A stretch of 64,000 nt of DNA from CAYFPX01 sp964519895 (lineage in GTDB: Bacteria > Myxococcota_A > UBA796 > CAJQPC01). Of this stretch, positions 57,010 to 64,000 are shown in pieces; the first letter of the stretch is position 1; each line of letters begins with the position of its first letter. The stretch covers positions 1 through 64,000 of the forward strand of contig CAZFLE010000021.1 in the NCBI GenBank assembly GCA_964519895.1, written 5' to 3'. Below the pieces are notes generated by a model. That model searched no databases. It saw only the letters and a list, made by a program, of their open reading frames with translations, and was not told the DNA's origin. The position numbers were made by a program, and so were the translations under genes.

Positions 57010-57659
57010 TGGGACACCAACTTGCCGCCCTGGAAGTGCAGGCGGCGGGCGGGAAAGCGGTTCATCAAGGCGGCGTCGTGGGTGGCGATCAGGATCGTGG
57101 TGCCGCGCAGGTTGACGGCCCTCAGGATCTCCATGACCTCGACTGCCATGGCGCCGTCGAGGTTCCCGGTGGGTTCGTCGGCCAGGATGATGGCGGGGTC
57201 GTTGATGATGGCTCGGGCCACGGCGACGCGCTGTTGCTCGCCCCCGGAGAGGGCAGCGGGTAGGCGGCCCTCCTTGCCCCGCAGGCCGACGGTGTGGAGC
57301 ACGGCACGGACCCGCCGGTCGATCTGGCCCCGGTCGGTGCCGAGCACCTCGAGGGCCAGGCCCACGTTGTCGTGCACGTTGCGGCTGGGGATGAGCTTGA
57401 AGTCCTGGAAGACCACCCCGATGTTGCGGCGCAGGAAGGGCAGCTGACGGCCGTTGAGCTTGCTGGCGTCGACGCCGCCGACCAGCAGCTTGCCGGAGCT
57501 GGGCAGCTCGGCACCGTAGAGCAGGCGCAAGAGCGTGCTCTTTCCAGCCCCGGAAGGTCCGGTGACGTAGCAGAACTCGCCCTTGGGGAGCTGGAAGCTC
57601 ACGTCGTCCAAGGCCGGGACCTGTCCGTAGGCCTTGTGCACGTGGTAGAGCCGGATCAC
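57006..57659 (-). CDS. ftsE: Cell-division ABC transporter ATPase FtsE
   Basis: A 217-aa ATPase. Walker A GPSGAGKST (about residue 34), Q-loop GVVFQDF, signature ALSGGEQQR, Walker B AIILADEPTG, and switch His in IATHDAAL. Length and the opening MIRLYHVHKAYGQVPALDDV are typical of FtsE. With FtsX it controls EnvC-dependent septal peptidoglycan hydrolysis. GTG 57659 overlaps the murI stop by 4 nt (GTGA), which is an unusual but clear coupling of glutamate racemase to the FtsEX set. Confidence 0.95.
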   Translation of the reverse strand: MIRLYHVHKAYGQVPALDDVSFQLPKGEFCYVTGPSGAGKSTLLRLLYGAELPSSGKLLVGGVDASKLNGRQLPFLRRNIGVVFQDFKLIPSRNVHDNVGLALEVLGTDRGQIDRRVRAVLHTVGLRGKEGRLPAALSGGEQQRVAVARAIINDPAIILADEPTGNLDGAMAVEVMEILRAVNLRGTTILIATHDAALMNRFPARRLHFQGGKLVSQ

Positions 57660-58486
57660 GCCGCACGCTCGCTGAAGGGGCCGTCGCCCAGCACCAGGTC
57701 GATGAGCTCGACGGGCTCGGGGACCGCGCCCAGGAAGCGCGTGCCGACCCGGTGGAAGCGGGCCAGGTTGTCCGTGACCAGGAACCGGGTCGCCGTCGCG
57801 GGGCCGGTGGCCAGCAGCCCCTGGGCGGCGAGGGCCTGGGACACGACCCTGGCCGTGGCTGTGGCCGAGTCCACCAGGGTCACGCCGGGCAGGGCCCGAG
57901 CGATGGCTGGGCGCAGCAGGGGGTAGTGGGTGCAGCCCAGGATCACGGTGTCTGGACCCCCGGACAGATCCCCGAGATACCGCTGGGCCACCAGCTCGGC
58001 GACGTCGGTGTCGTGCCAGCCCTCTTCGGCCAGGGACACGAAGAGGGGGCAGGCCACGGCGGTGGGCTGGGCCCCGGCCTGGGCCAGCAGGGCCTGGTAG
58101 CGGCCGCCGCGCACGGTGCCGTCGGTGCCCAGCACGGCCACGCGCCCGGTGCGGGTGCGGGCCAGGGCCTCGTGGACCCCCGGCGCGATGACGCCGAACA
58201 CCGGGATCCCGAGCTCACGACCCGTCTGCTGGAGGGCGTCGAGCGCGTGGGTGGTGGCGGTGTTGCACGCGACCACCAGGGCCTTGACGTCGCGGGCCAC
58301 CAGGGCGTCGGCGACCTGGCAGGCGTAGCGCAGCACGGTGCGGGGAGAGCGGGTGCCGTAGGGCACGCGTGCGGTGTCGCCCAGGTAGATCAGCGGCTCT
58401 TCGGGGAGCTGGCGGGCCAGAGCCGCCAACACCGTCAGGCCGCCGATCCCCGAGTCGAAGACGCCGATGGCGCGATCGTCTGGCAT
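57656..58486 (-). CDS. murI: Glutamate racemase
   Basis: A 276-aa cytosolic enzyme giving D-glutamate for peptidoglycan. The catalytic Cys pair is in VVACNTATTHAL and ILGCTHYPLL; the early DSGIGGLTVL and the YLGDTARVPYG segment are family hallmarks. ATG 58486 is the chosen start although no good ribosome-binding site is visible (a GTG lies one codon before it). First gene of the leftward operon murI-ftsE-ftsX-envC-ctpA-yibQ; the 54-bp gap to nadD must hold divergent promoters. Confidence 0.95.
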   Translation of the reverse strand: MPDDRAIGVFDSGIGGLTVLAALARQLPEEPLIYLGDTARVPYGTRSPRTVLRYACQVADALVARDVKALVVACNTATTHALDALQQTGRELGIPVFGVIAPGVHEALARTRTGRVAVLGTDGTVRGGRYQALLAQAGAQPTAVACPLFVSLAEEGWHDTDVAELVAQRYLGDLSGGPDTVILGCTHYPLLRPAIARALPGVTLVDSATATARVVSQALAAQGLLATGPATATRFLVTDNLARFHRVGTRFLGAVPEPVELIDLVLGDGPFSERAA

Positions 58487-58540
58487 CACTGGCCGGACAC
58501 CCCTGCAGGACTGAGCCCACTCGTGATAACGCCTCCGGCA

Positions 58541-59098
58541 ATGGGTCGAACCACGATCGCGGTGTACGGCGGGAGCTTCAATCCTCCCCACGTGGGGCAC
58601 GCCCTGGTGGCAGCGTGGGCCCTCTGGACGGGCCAGGCCGATGCGGTCTGGCTGGTGCCCACATTCCGCCACGCCTTCGACAAGGCCTTGGCGCCCTTCG
58701 ACGAGCGCCTGGCCCTGTGCCGCGCCCTCGCCGACGACGTGTCCGGGGCCGTCGAGGTCCTGGATCTGGAGCGCACCCTGCCCGTCCCGAGCTTCACCAT
58801 CGACACCCTCCGTCTGCTCCAGACCCGCCATCCCGGCCACCGGTTCCGGCTGCTGGTCGGCGCGGACATCCTGGAGCAGACCGACGCCTGGAACAGCTGG
58901 GCCGACATCGTGCGGCTGTTTCCGCCGATCGTGGTCGGGCGGGTGGGCTGGCCCCCGGTGCCCGGGGCGCCCACCTTTCCCGGGGTCTCCTCCACCGAGC
59001 TGCGGGCCCGGCTCGCCAGCGGCGAAGCGGTCGACGGCCTGGTGACCCAAGGGGTCGCTGAGCGCCTCCCCGGCAGCTACGGAGCGGCGGCCCGATGA
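58541..59098 (+). CDS. nadD: Nicotinate-nucleotide adenylyltransferase
   Basis: A 185-aa nucleotidyltransferase that turns nicotinate mononucleotide and ATP into deamido-NAD. N-terminal GGSFNPPHVGHALVA holds the (H/T)xGH motif; the middle FRLLVGADILEQTDAWNSW and the late GVSSTELRARLASGE (SxTxxR motif) complete the family pattern. ATG 58541 is chosen; ribosome-binding site weak. The stop overlaps the HAD phosphatase start by 4 nt. Divergent to murI. Confidence 0.93.
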   Translation: MGRTTIAVYGGSFNPPHVGHALVAAWALWTGQADAVWLVPTFRHAFDKALAPFDERLALCRALADDVSGAVEVLDLERTLPVPSFTIDTLRLLQTRHPGHRFRLLVGADILEQTDAWNSWADIVRLFPPIVVGRVGWPPVPGAPTFPGVSSTELRARLASGEAVDGLVTQGVAERLPGSYGAAAR

Positions 59099-59766
59099 GC
59101 GGCGTGCTCTATCTCTACGACATCGACGGCACGCTGCTCAGCACCGGGGGTGCCGGTCGCCGGGCCCTGAACGCGGCCTTCCTGGCCCTTCACGGTGTGC
59201 AGGGGGCCTTTGACGGGGTGTCCTTTGCCGGGTGCACCGACCCCAGCATCTCGGCCCAGGCCCACGCCGCGGCGGGTGTTCCCTGGAGTCCCCAGTCCCT
59301 CCAGGAGCTCCAGAGGGCGTACCTGGCACGGCTCCCAGGGGTGCTGGCGGCCGCTCGGGCGGACCTGGTCATCCATCCGGGTGTGCACCAGGCCCTCGCT
59401 GCCACGGCTCGGCGAGGCACCAACGCCTTGCTCACCGGCAACTGGCGGGCGGGGGCCCGGGCCAAGCTGGCGCCGGTGGACCTGTGGGAGTCGTTCGCCC
59501 TGGGCGCCTTTGGCGACGACTCCGGGAATCGGAACGACCTGGTCCCGGTGGCCGAGGCCCGCGCCCGGTCTGCCGGGCTCTCCTTTGGGCGCACGGTCGT
59601 CATCGGAGACACCCCCGCCGACGTGGCCTGCGCCCGCGCGGGCGGGGCGGTGGCGGTCGCCGTGTCGACCGGCTGGAGCACCCGAGAGGCGCTGGTCAGC
59701 GCCGGGCCCGACCTGTTGCTCGAGGATCTGGCGGTCGGGCTGCCCAGGCTGCTCGCCGCGGCGTGA
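59095..59766 (+). CDS. HAD-superfamily phosphatase (phosphoglycolate-phosphatase-like)
   Basis: A 223-aa hydrolase. Motif I DIDGTLLST near the N-terminus (first Asp nucleophile), motif II in NALLTGNWRAG, motif III Lys ~ARAKLAPVDLWESF and motif IV VVIGDTPADVACARAGG. The helical cap between residues ~15 and ~80 is that of the PGP-like subgroup C1. Substrate unknown; co-translation with nadD (ATGA overlap) would fit a nucleotide or metabolite repair task. Converges on the kelch lipoprotein gene with no gap. Confidence 0.88.
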   Translation: MSGVLYLYDIDGTLLSTGGAGRRALNAAFLALHGVQGAFDGVSFAGCTDPSISAQAHAAAGVPWSPQSLQELQRAYLARLPGVLAAARADLVIHPGVHQALAATARRGTNALLTGNWRAGARAKLAPVDLWESFALGAFGDDSGNRNDLVPVAEARARSAGLSFGRTVVIGDTPADVACARAGGAVAVAVSTGWSTREALVSAGPDLLLEDLAVGLPRLLAAA

Positions 59767-61350
59767 TCAGTTCCTGTGGGTCCAGAAGCCCACGTAGGTG
59801 CCGGCGGACCAATTGTCCTGGCCCCCGCCCATGATGACCGCGCCGAAGTCCGGGTCGTTCGCCACCAGAGGCCACACCGTGCGGCCCTTGAGCACCCCAG
59901 ACGTGTCCCCGGCCGCGCAGGAATCCGCCGGTTCCCAGGAGCCGTCGGACAGGTTGAAGATCTCCCCGCAGGCCAGCGGGTCGGCCGCGTTCTGCTCGCC
60001 GTAGGGGACCTCGGACGCCATCCTGACGCCCCCCACCACGAGCACCCGGCTGCCGCTCAGGGGAATGGCTCGGTGACCGGCCCGGCCGATGGCCATCTCG
60101 TCGACCTCTTCGAAGGCGCGGGCCTGGTGGTCATAGATCCAGGCGCGGCTGCTGGCGTCGACCATCTCGCCCAGGCCTACGATGGCCTCGCCGGTGGAGA
60201 CCCCCCCGGCGATCAGGACCTGGCCCTCGTCCAGGTAGGTCACCGTGTGGTGGCCCAGATCGAGGGGCATGGCGGTGGCGATCTCGTCGATGTCCTCGTT
60301 GGGCGCCGCCAGGTGGCACACGTCCGACGTGAACCAGCTGTTGTCGGTGGTCTCGAGCCCGCCGCAATGAATCACGCCTTCGGTGGTGCCGAGCACGTCT
60401 GCCGCGCCATAGGCGGCGATGTTGAAGGGGCCGAGCTTCTGGAAGGACCGCTCGTTGCGGTCGAAGTAGTCGACATAGGTGACCGCGGCGATCACCCCGC
60501 CGAAGACCTTGTTCATGCCTCCGAACAGGACCACGTCGCCCTGGCGGTTCTGCACCGCCACGTGGTCGAAGCGTGGCACGCCCAGCCAGGCGTCGTTGTC
60601 GAGCTCCTCGATGTCGCCGGTCTCGGGGTCGAAGAGGAACGCGGTGCCGGTGATGTTGTTCGGGTCGCCCCACGTGGCGGTGCCGCCGGCCACCAGCACC
60701 TGACCGCCCAGCTCGTCGACGTCGTTCAGGGTGGTGGCGGTGGCCCCGACGCGGGTCGTGACGGTGGTGCCGCCGTCGTCGTAGCCGGGCATGACGCCGA
60801 GCTCGACGAACACCGGGTCTGCGTCTGGCTCGCCCAGGTCCAGCACCGAGATGGTGTCGGACGGCTCGTCCACCCCGCCGTTGAGGGTCCGGTCCTCGCC
60901 GCCGAACAAGAGGTAGCGACCGTCGCCCAGCGCGGTCAGGGCGCCCTGGAAGACGCCTTCCTTGTCGTCTCGATCGGCCAGCCATCCCAGCGCGTCGACC
61001 TCGCCGATCCAGATCGGGACCTGCAGGGACTCGCCGTCCGCGATGTGGACCGGGCCGGTGCGCCCATAGGCCGTGACCTGGTGGTTCGAGCTGCCCCGGT
61101 AGGTCAGCGTGTCGCCGTTCATGACGTCCAGGCCTCCCAGGCTCACCTGGGTGCCGGTCAGGGTCATCTCCTGGTAGACGTCGTTGCCGGGCCCGACCAC
61201 CTGGAGCGAGTGGGAGTCCACGGTGGCGAAGGGGTCCTGGTTGCGCTCGGCCACCACCGGCACGAGCTCGAGCTCGTAGGTCACCCCTTCCTCGCCGCCT
61301 GTGCAGCCGGCCAGGAGACCCGCGGTCCAGAACACCGCCAAGACGCCCAT
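59767..61350 (-). CDS. Kelch-type beta-propeller lipoprotein
   Basis: A 527-aa lipoprotein. ATG 61350 has GGAGGA upstream and gives the signal MGVLAVFWTAGLLAGCTGG with lipobox LAGC. After a beta-sandwich-like N-terminal part (~residues 25-130) there are six or so kelch-type repeats with the Gly-Gly pattern (RYLLFGGEDRTLNGG, GQVLVAGGTATWGD, GDVVLFGGMNKVFGG, GVIHCGGLETTDNS, GQVLIAGGVSTGEA, SRVLVVGGVRMASE, GAVIMGGGQDNW). Together they should form a propeller for protein or glycan binding at the outer membrane. No enzyme motif seen. Confidence 0.85.
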   Translation of the reverse strand: MGVLAVFWTAGLLAGCTGGEEGVTYELELVPVVAERNQDPFATVDSHSLQVVGPGNDVYQEMTLTGTQVSLGGLDVMNGDTLTYRGSSNHQVTAYGRTGPVHIADGESLQVPIWIGEVDALGWLADRDDKEGVFQGALTALGDGRYLLFGGEDRTLNGGVDEPSDTISVLDLGEPDADPVFVELGVMPGYDDGGTTVTTRVGATATTLNDVDELGGQVLVAGGTATWGDPNNITGTAFLFDPETGDIEELDNDAWLGVPRFDHVAVQNRQGDVVLFGGMNKVFGGVIAAVTYVDYFDRNERSFQKLGPFNIAAYGAADVLGTTEGVIHCGGLETTDNSWFTSDVCHLAAPNEDIDEIATAMPLDLGHHTVTYLDEGQVLIAGGVSTGEAIVGLGEMVDASSRAWIYDHQARAFEEVDEMAIGRAGHRAIPLSGSRVLVVGGVRMASEVPYGEQNAADPLACGEIFNLSDGSWEPADSCAAGDTSGVLKGRTVWPLVANDPDFGAVIMGGGQDNWSAGTYVGFWTHRN

Positions 61351-61408
61351 GGGTGAGTCCTCCGTCGGCGGAGGGTAGAGTCCCCCCGGAGGAGGTGTCA
61401 ACACACCT

Positions 61409-62158
61409 GTGAGGTGGGTCCAGTCCCCGGAGCTGGCGGCGCTGCAGGGTGTCCGACACGGGTTCACCGCCCGATCCGGCGGTGTCTCCCAGGGCGCCCT
61501 GGGCACCCTCAACCTGGCTCCTCGCCCCGGCTCCACCCCAGCGGGGGTGGCCGAGAACTGGGCCAGGGTGACCGCTCGCCTGGCACTCCCCGGGGCGCCG
61601 GTCGCCCTGGTGCACCAGGTCCACGGCTGTGGGGTGCTCGACGGCGACGGCGCGGTGTCGGCGAGCCAGGTCGTGGGGGAGGGGGACGCGGTGGTCGTCA
61701 CCCGGCCTGGCGTGGTCGCGGCCGTGCGGGTGGCGGACTGCGTGCCCGTCCTGATCGCCGGTCCAGGTGGGGTCGCTGCCGTGCACGCCGGCTGGCGAGG
61801 CACTGCGGCGGGCGTCGTGGCGGCCGCGGTGAGCGTGTTGTGCGAGCGCACCGGGGCTGCACCCGGGGATCTCGTGGCCGCAGTCGGGCCCTGCATCAGC
61901 GCCCAGGCCTATGAGGTCGGCGACGAGGTGGTCCAAGGCATCTCGGCGCGGGTACCGCCCACCGTCTTCGTGCACCCCGGACAGCCCCGGCCCCACGTGG
62001 ACCTCAAGGCCGCCAACGCCTGGCTGTTGGTCCAGGCCGGCGTGGAGCGGGTGGACGTGCTGGGGCACTGCACCCACGGAGACGCCGGGTTCTACTCCCA
62101 CCGGCGAGACGGTCCCGCCACAGGGCGACAGGCTGGGGTGATCGCATGGTCTCCCTGA
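61409..62158 (+). CDS. pgeF: Purine nucleoside phosphorylase/laccase-domain protein (PgeF/YfiH)
   Basis: A 249-aa protein of the YfiH/PgeF (DUF152) family, shown in other bacteria to be a peptidoglycan-editing or purine-nucleoside-phosphorylase enzyme. The metal site is complete: LVHQVHG, VRVADCVPVLI, VHAGWRGTAAG, VGPCISAQAYEV and LGHCTHGDAGFYSHRRDG. GTG 61409 with GGAGG somewhat far upstream is the chosen start. Divergent from the kelch lipoprotein, and its stop lies inside the next lipoprotein gene (13-nt overlap). Confidence 0.92.
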   Translation: MRWVQSPELAALQGVRHGFTARSGGVSQGALGTLNLAPRPGSTPAGVAENWARVTARLALPGAPVALVHQVHGCGVLDGDGAVSASQVVGEGDAVVVTRPGVVAAVRVADCVPVLIAGPGGVAAVHAGWRGTAAGVVAAAVSVLCERTGAAPGDLVAAVGPCISAQAYEVGDEVVQGISARVPPTVFVHPGQPRPHVDLKAANAWLLVQAGVERVDVLGHCTHGDAGFYSHRRDGPATGRQAGVIAWSP

Positions 62159-63204
62159 TGATCTTGTGGGCGTTGGGTGGCTGCGGAACCGCCGAGCAGG
62201 CGGTCCTGGACCCCTTCCCGTCGGCGCTGGCCGCCTATGAGGCCGGGGTCCTGGCCCTCGAGGACGGCCGTCCGGCCCAGGCGGTCCAGGCGCTGGAGCA
62301 GGCGGTCCAGGCCGATCCTCGGAGTCCCGAGCTGCAGCTGTGGCTGGGGCGCGCTCGGGCTGCAGCAGGGAACGCGCCGGGAGCCGTCCAGGCGGCGAGC
62401 GCCGCGCTGGCGCTGCGCTCGGGTTGGGGGCTGGCGCTCTACAACCGGGCCTGCTGGCGCGTCGGGGCCGGCGAGCTGGAGGCCGCTGTGGTCGATCTGG
62501 AGGCCGCCTTGCGCACTGGCGAGGTCGGTGCCCTCACGGCGGGTGCCGATCCGGACCTGGCGGCTCTGAGGCAGGACCCTCGCTTCGCCGATCGGGTGCC
62601 GGGGGCCAGCCTGCCCGTGCTGCTCGAGGGGGGGCCCGAGTCGGTCTTTCAGGGCTCGGACTGGACCGCGACCCTGTTCGTGCGGCACCCGGTGGGGGAG
62701 CGACCGGAGATCGTCTGGCAGGGGGCTTCACCGCCCGGGCTGACGCTGCGCCGGGTCATCGAGGACGCGACGGTCGAGGGGGACGAGGTCCGATCGTCCG
62801 TCGCCTGGACGTGGCGGGTCGGGGGCCCCTTCAGCGGAGCCGTCGGTCCCCTCGCGGTGCGAGCCGGTGGCCTCACGGGGGTCACAGAGGCCGTCCAGGT
62901 GCGCTTCCTGGCCCCCCCCGACACGCCGCCGGCCGCAGGGCCCGCACCCAGCCTGCCGCTCCCGCAGGCCGTGCTGGAGGGACTGGTGGACGGCGCTCCG
63001 GTGCGCGAGGGCAGCCAGGTCCGGGTGAGGGTCGCTGCCGGAGATCGGGTGGCCTGGACCCCCCGCCCGGCGGATCTGGTCCGGTTCGAGCAGCGCGATC
63101 AGGGCCAGGTCGACTGGATCGCGTGGGTGGCCGAGTCCGATCCGGAAACGGTGATCAAGGTGACCCGCGGTCGGCAGGTCCGGTTCGAAGGCACCGTGCC
63201 CTGA
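62146..63204 (+). CDS. TPR lipoprotein
   Basis: A 352-aa lipoprotein. Signal MVSLMILWALGGC with lipobox LGGC. Two to three TPRs (LAAYEAGVLALEDGRPAQAVQALEQA, ELQLWLGRARAAAGNAPGAVQ, GLALYNRACWRVGAGELEAAV) are followed by a beta-rich domain (ASLPVLLEGGPESVFQGSDWTATLF…) and a Pro-rich linker leading to a final beta-rich region. Overlaps pgeF, so likely co-transcribed. Function unknown; a protein-binding outer-membrane lipoprotein is the best guess. Confidence 0.7.
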   Translation: MVSLMILWALGGCGTAEQAVLDPFPSALAAYEAGVLALEDGRPAQAVQALEQAVQADPRSPELQLWLGRARAAAGNAPGAVQAASAALALRSGWGLALYNRACWRVGAGELEAAVVDLEAALRTGEVGALTAGADPDLAALRQDPRFADRVPGASLPVLLEGGPESVFQGSDWTATLFVRHPVGERPEIVWQGASPPGLTLRRVIEDATVEGDEVRSSVAWTWRVGGPFSGAVGPLAVRAGGLTGVTEAVQVRFLAPPDTPPAAGPAPSLPLPQAVLEGLVDGAPVREGSQVRVRVAAGDRVAWTPRPADLVRFEQRDQGQVDWIAWVAESDPETVIKVTRGRQVRFEGTVP

Positions 63205-63210
63205 GCGCGT

Positions 63211-64000
63211 TCAGGGACCGGTGTCGGGGTCGGCACTGTCGCCGCCGGTGTCGTCGGGGCCGGTGTCCCCCGAGTCGCCGGGCTCTCCACCGTCGTCGAC
63301 GGGGCACAGCGGTCCGGGAGCCTCGGCGCAGAAGTTCTCGCAGCCACAGTGGGCGCCTTCGGCGTTGTTGCTCAGGTCCGACCCATCGCAGCCCGTGAAG
63401 GTCGCCAGCTCGGTGCAGACCAGCCCATAGCCGCTGTTGTTGGTCGTGCTCAGTCCACCCAGGGCGACGTTGGCCCAGGCCAGGGCCAGGCCGTCGTCCA
63501 GGTTGTCGTACACCGTCACGTCGGTCAGCGTGTTGTCGGCCAGGAAGGTGGCGTTGCCGCGCAGCGCCAGCCCGGCGCCGGTGTTGCCGAAGATCGTGGC
63601 CCCGTCCAGGACCAGGTCGCTCTCGTCTGTCCGCAGCCCGTCGGCGGCGGCGCCGTTGACCTGGACGTCTTCGAGCTCGACCGTGGCTTCGTGCAGGGTC
63701 TCCAGGACGATGCCGTCGCCGGCCGAGCCGGACACGCTCACGTCGCTCAGCTGGACCGTGCCGCCCGGGTAGCTGACACTGCCCCGCACCACCAGGCCCG
63801 CGCCGACCGCGTTGTCCGTGACGGTGATGCCCTGGGCCAGCACGTTGGGCGTGGTGTTGTCGTAGTTGATCAGCAGGCTGCCGTCGGAGCTGTAGCCCTG
63901 GGCGGACCCACCGGTCACGGACACGTCGATCAGCACCAGGTCCGAGTTGCGCAGCTGGATGGCGTGGTCCTCGGAGTCGGCGACCGTGACGTTGTTCAGC
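63211..64000 (-). CDS. Parallel beta-helix repeat surface protein, N-terminus outside window
   Basis: The C-terminal 262 residues or so of a larger leftward gene that continues past the right edge. About seven right-handed beta-helix turns are visible, each with a 'dVxVxgnxxdGixl' rung (VQLSDVSVSGSAGDGIVLET, VELEDVQVNGAAADGLRTDE, LVLDGATIFGNTGAGLALRG). A Cys-rich end (GAHCGCENFCAEAPGPLC) and a Gly/Asp/Ser/Thr tail ending in ADPDTGP follow. Such proteins bind or cleave polysaccharides or serve as surface adhesins; no catalytic residues can be picked out in this part. The stop is 6 bp from that of the converging TPR lipoprotein. Confidence 0.8.
   Translation of the reverse strand, partial: LNNVTVADSEDHAIQLRNSDLVLIDVSVTGGSAQGYSSDGSLLINYDNTTPNVLAQGITVTDNAVGAGLVVRGSVSYPGGTVQLSDVSVSGSAGDGIVLETLHEATVELEDVQVNGAAADGLRTDESDLVLDGATIFGNTGAGLALRGNATFLADNTLTDVTVYDNLDDGLALAWANVALGGLSTTNNSGYGLVCTELATFTGCDGSDLSNNAEGAHCGCENFCAEAPGPLCPVDDGGEPGDSGDTGPDDTGGDSADPDTGP

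Overview
This 64-kb window comes from a GC-rich (about 70 % G+C by eye) Gram-negative bacterium that looks like a member of the Myxococcota or a neighbouring deltaproteobacterial lineage. Signs of this are FG-GAP/MopE-type calcium-binding repeat lipoproteins, lipoproteins with Asp/Ser/Thr-rich stalks, secreted proteins with MYXO-CTERM-like tails, a TIGR04552-like protein, and a gene set resembling the Agl/Glt gliding machinery. The species cannot be named from the sequence alone.

Layout. Positions 1-14000 are accessory and rearranged: truncated gene fragments (AbiEii-like, LysR-like, others), a chimeric M14 peptidase/sigma-54-activator reading frame, an ATP-grasp gene, and a leftward heavy-metal/thiol cluster. 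That cluster holds arsR, a lipoprotein, a TlpA-like thioredoxin with an in-frame TGA at the CXXC cysteine, merT-like, merP-like, a CopZ-like protein and another lipoprotein. It is followed by a compact two-gene module of glycine-zipper proteins (7970-10017), an 804-aa seven-bladed FG-GAP lipoprotein, a nucleotidyltransferase toxin-antitoxin-like pair, and tRNA-Asn. Positions 14000-31200 are mostly ordinary chromosome: APC permease, matrixin-like protease, a RelA/SpoT-like TIGR04552-type protein, mfd, glpK, tRNA-Phe, an orphan NtrC-type regulator with a GAFTSA loop, a beta-barrel/SppA fusion and a PBP4-type D,D-carboxypeptidase.

Positions 31200-43400 carry a large envelope-motor locus. Three big TPR proteins and two small exported proteins are followed by a TolQ/ExbB-type protein, two TolR/ExbD-type proteins and an FHA-TM-TonB-like transducer (GltG/PglI-like). 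Next come a polysaccharide-export pair (beta-barrel plus short OPX/Wza protein) and galE. Positions 47600-63200 hold housekeeping genes: ftsK, lolA and rimO rightward; a tightly overlapped leftward operon murI-ftsE-ftsX-envC-ctpA-yibQ for division-linked peptidoglycan processing; then nadD, a HAD phosphatase, a kelch lipoprotein, pgeF and a TPR lipoprotein. The window ends inside a parallel beta-helix surface protein.

The strongest unusual signals are: (i) a candidate selenocysteine thioredoxin with a SECIS-like hairpin inside an ArsR-controlled metal cluster; (ii) the 7970-10017 two-gene module, which I cannot match to a characterised system and which lies among duplicated gene debris; (iii) a perfect sigma-54 promoter followed by a perfect hairpin with no gene between them; (iv) a TolR pair in which one partner has lost the channel Asp; and (v) long inverted repeats in convergent or intergenic spaces. 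No CRISPR array, insertion sequence or rRNA gene was seen.
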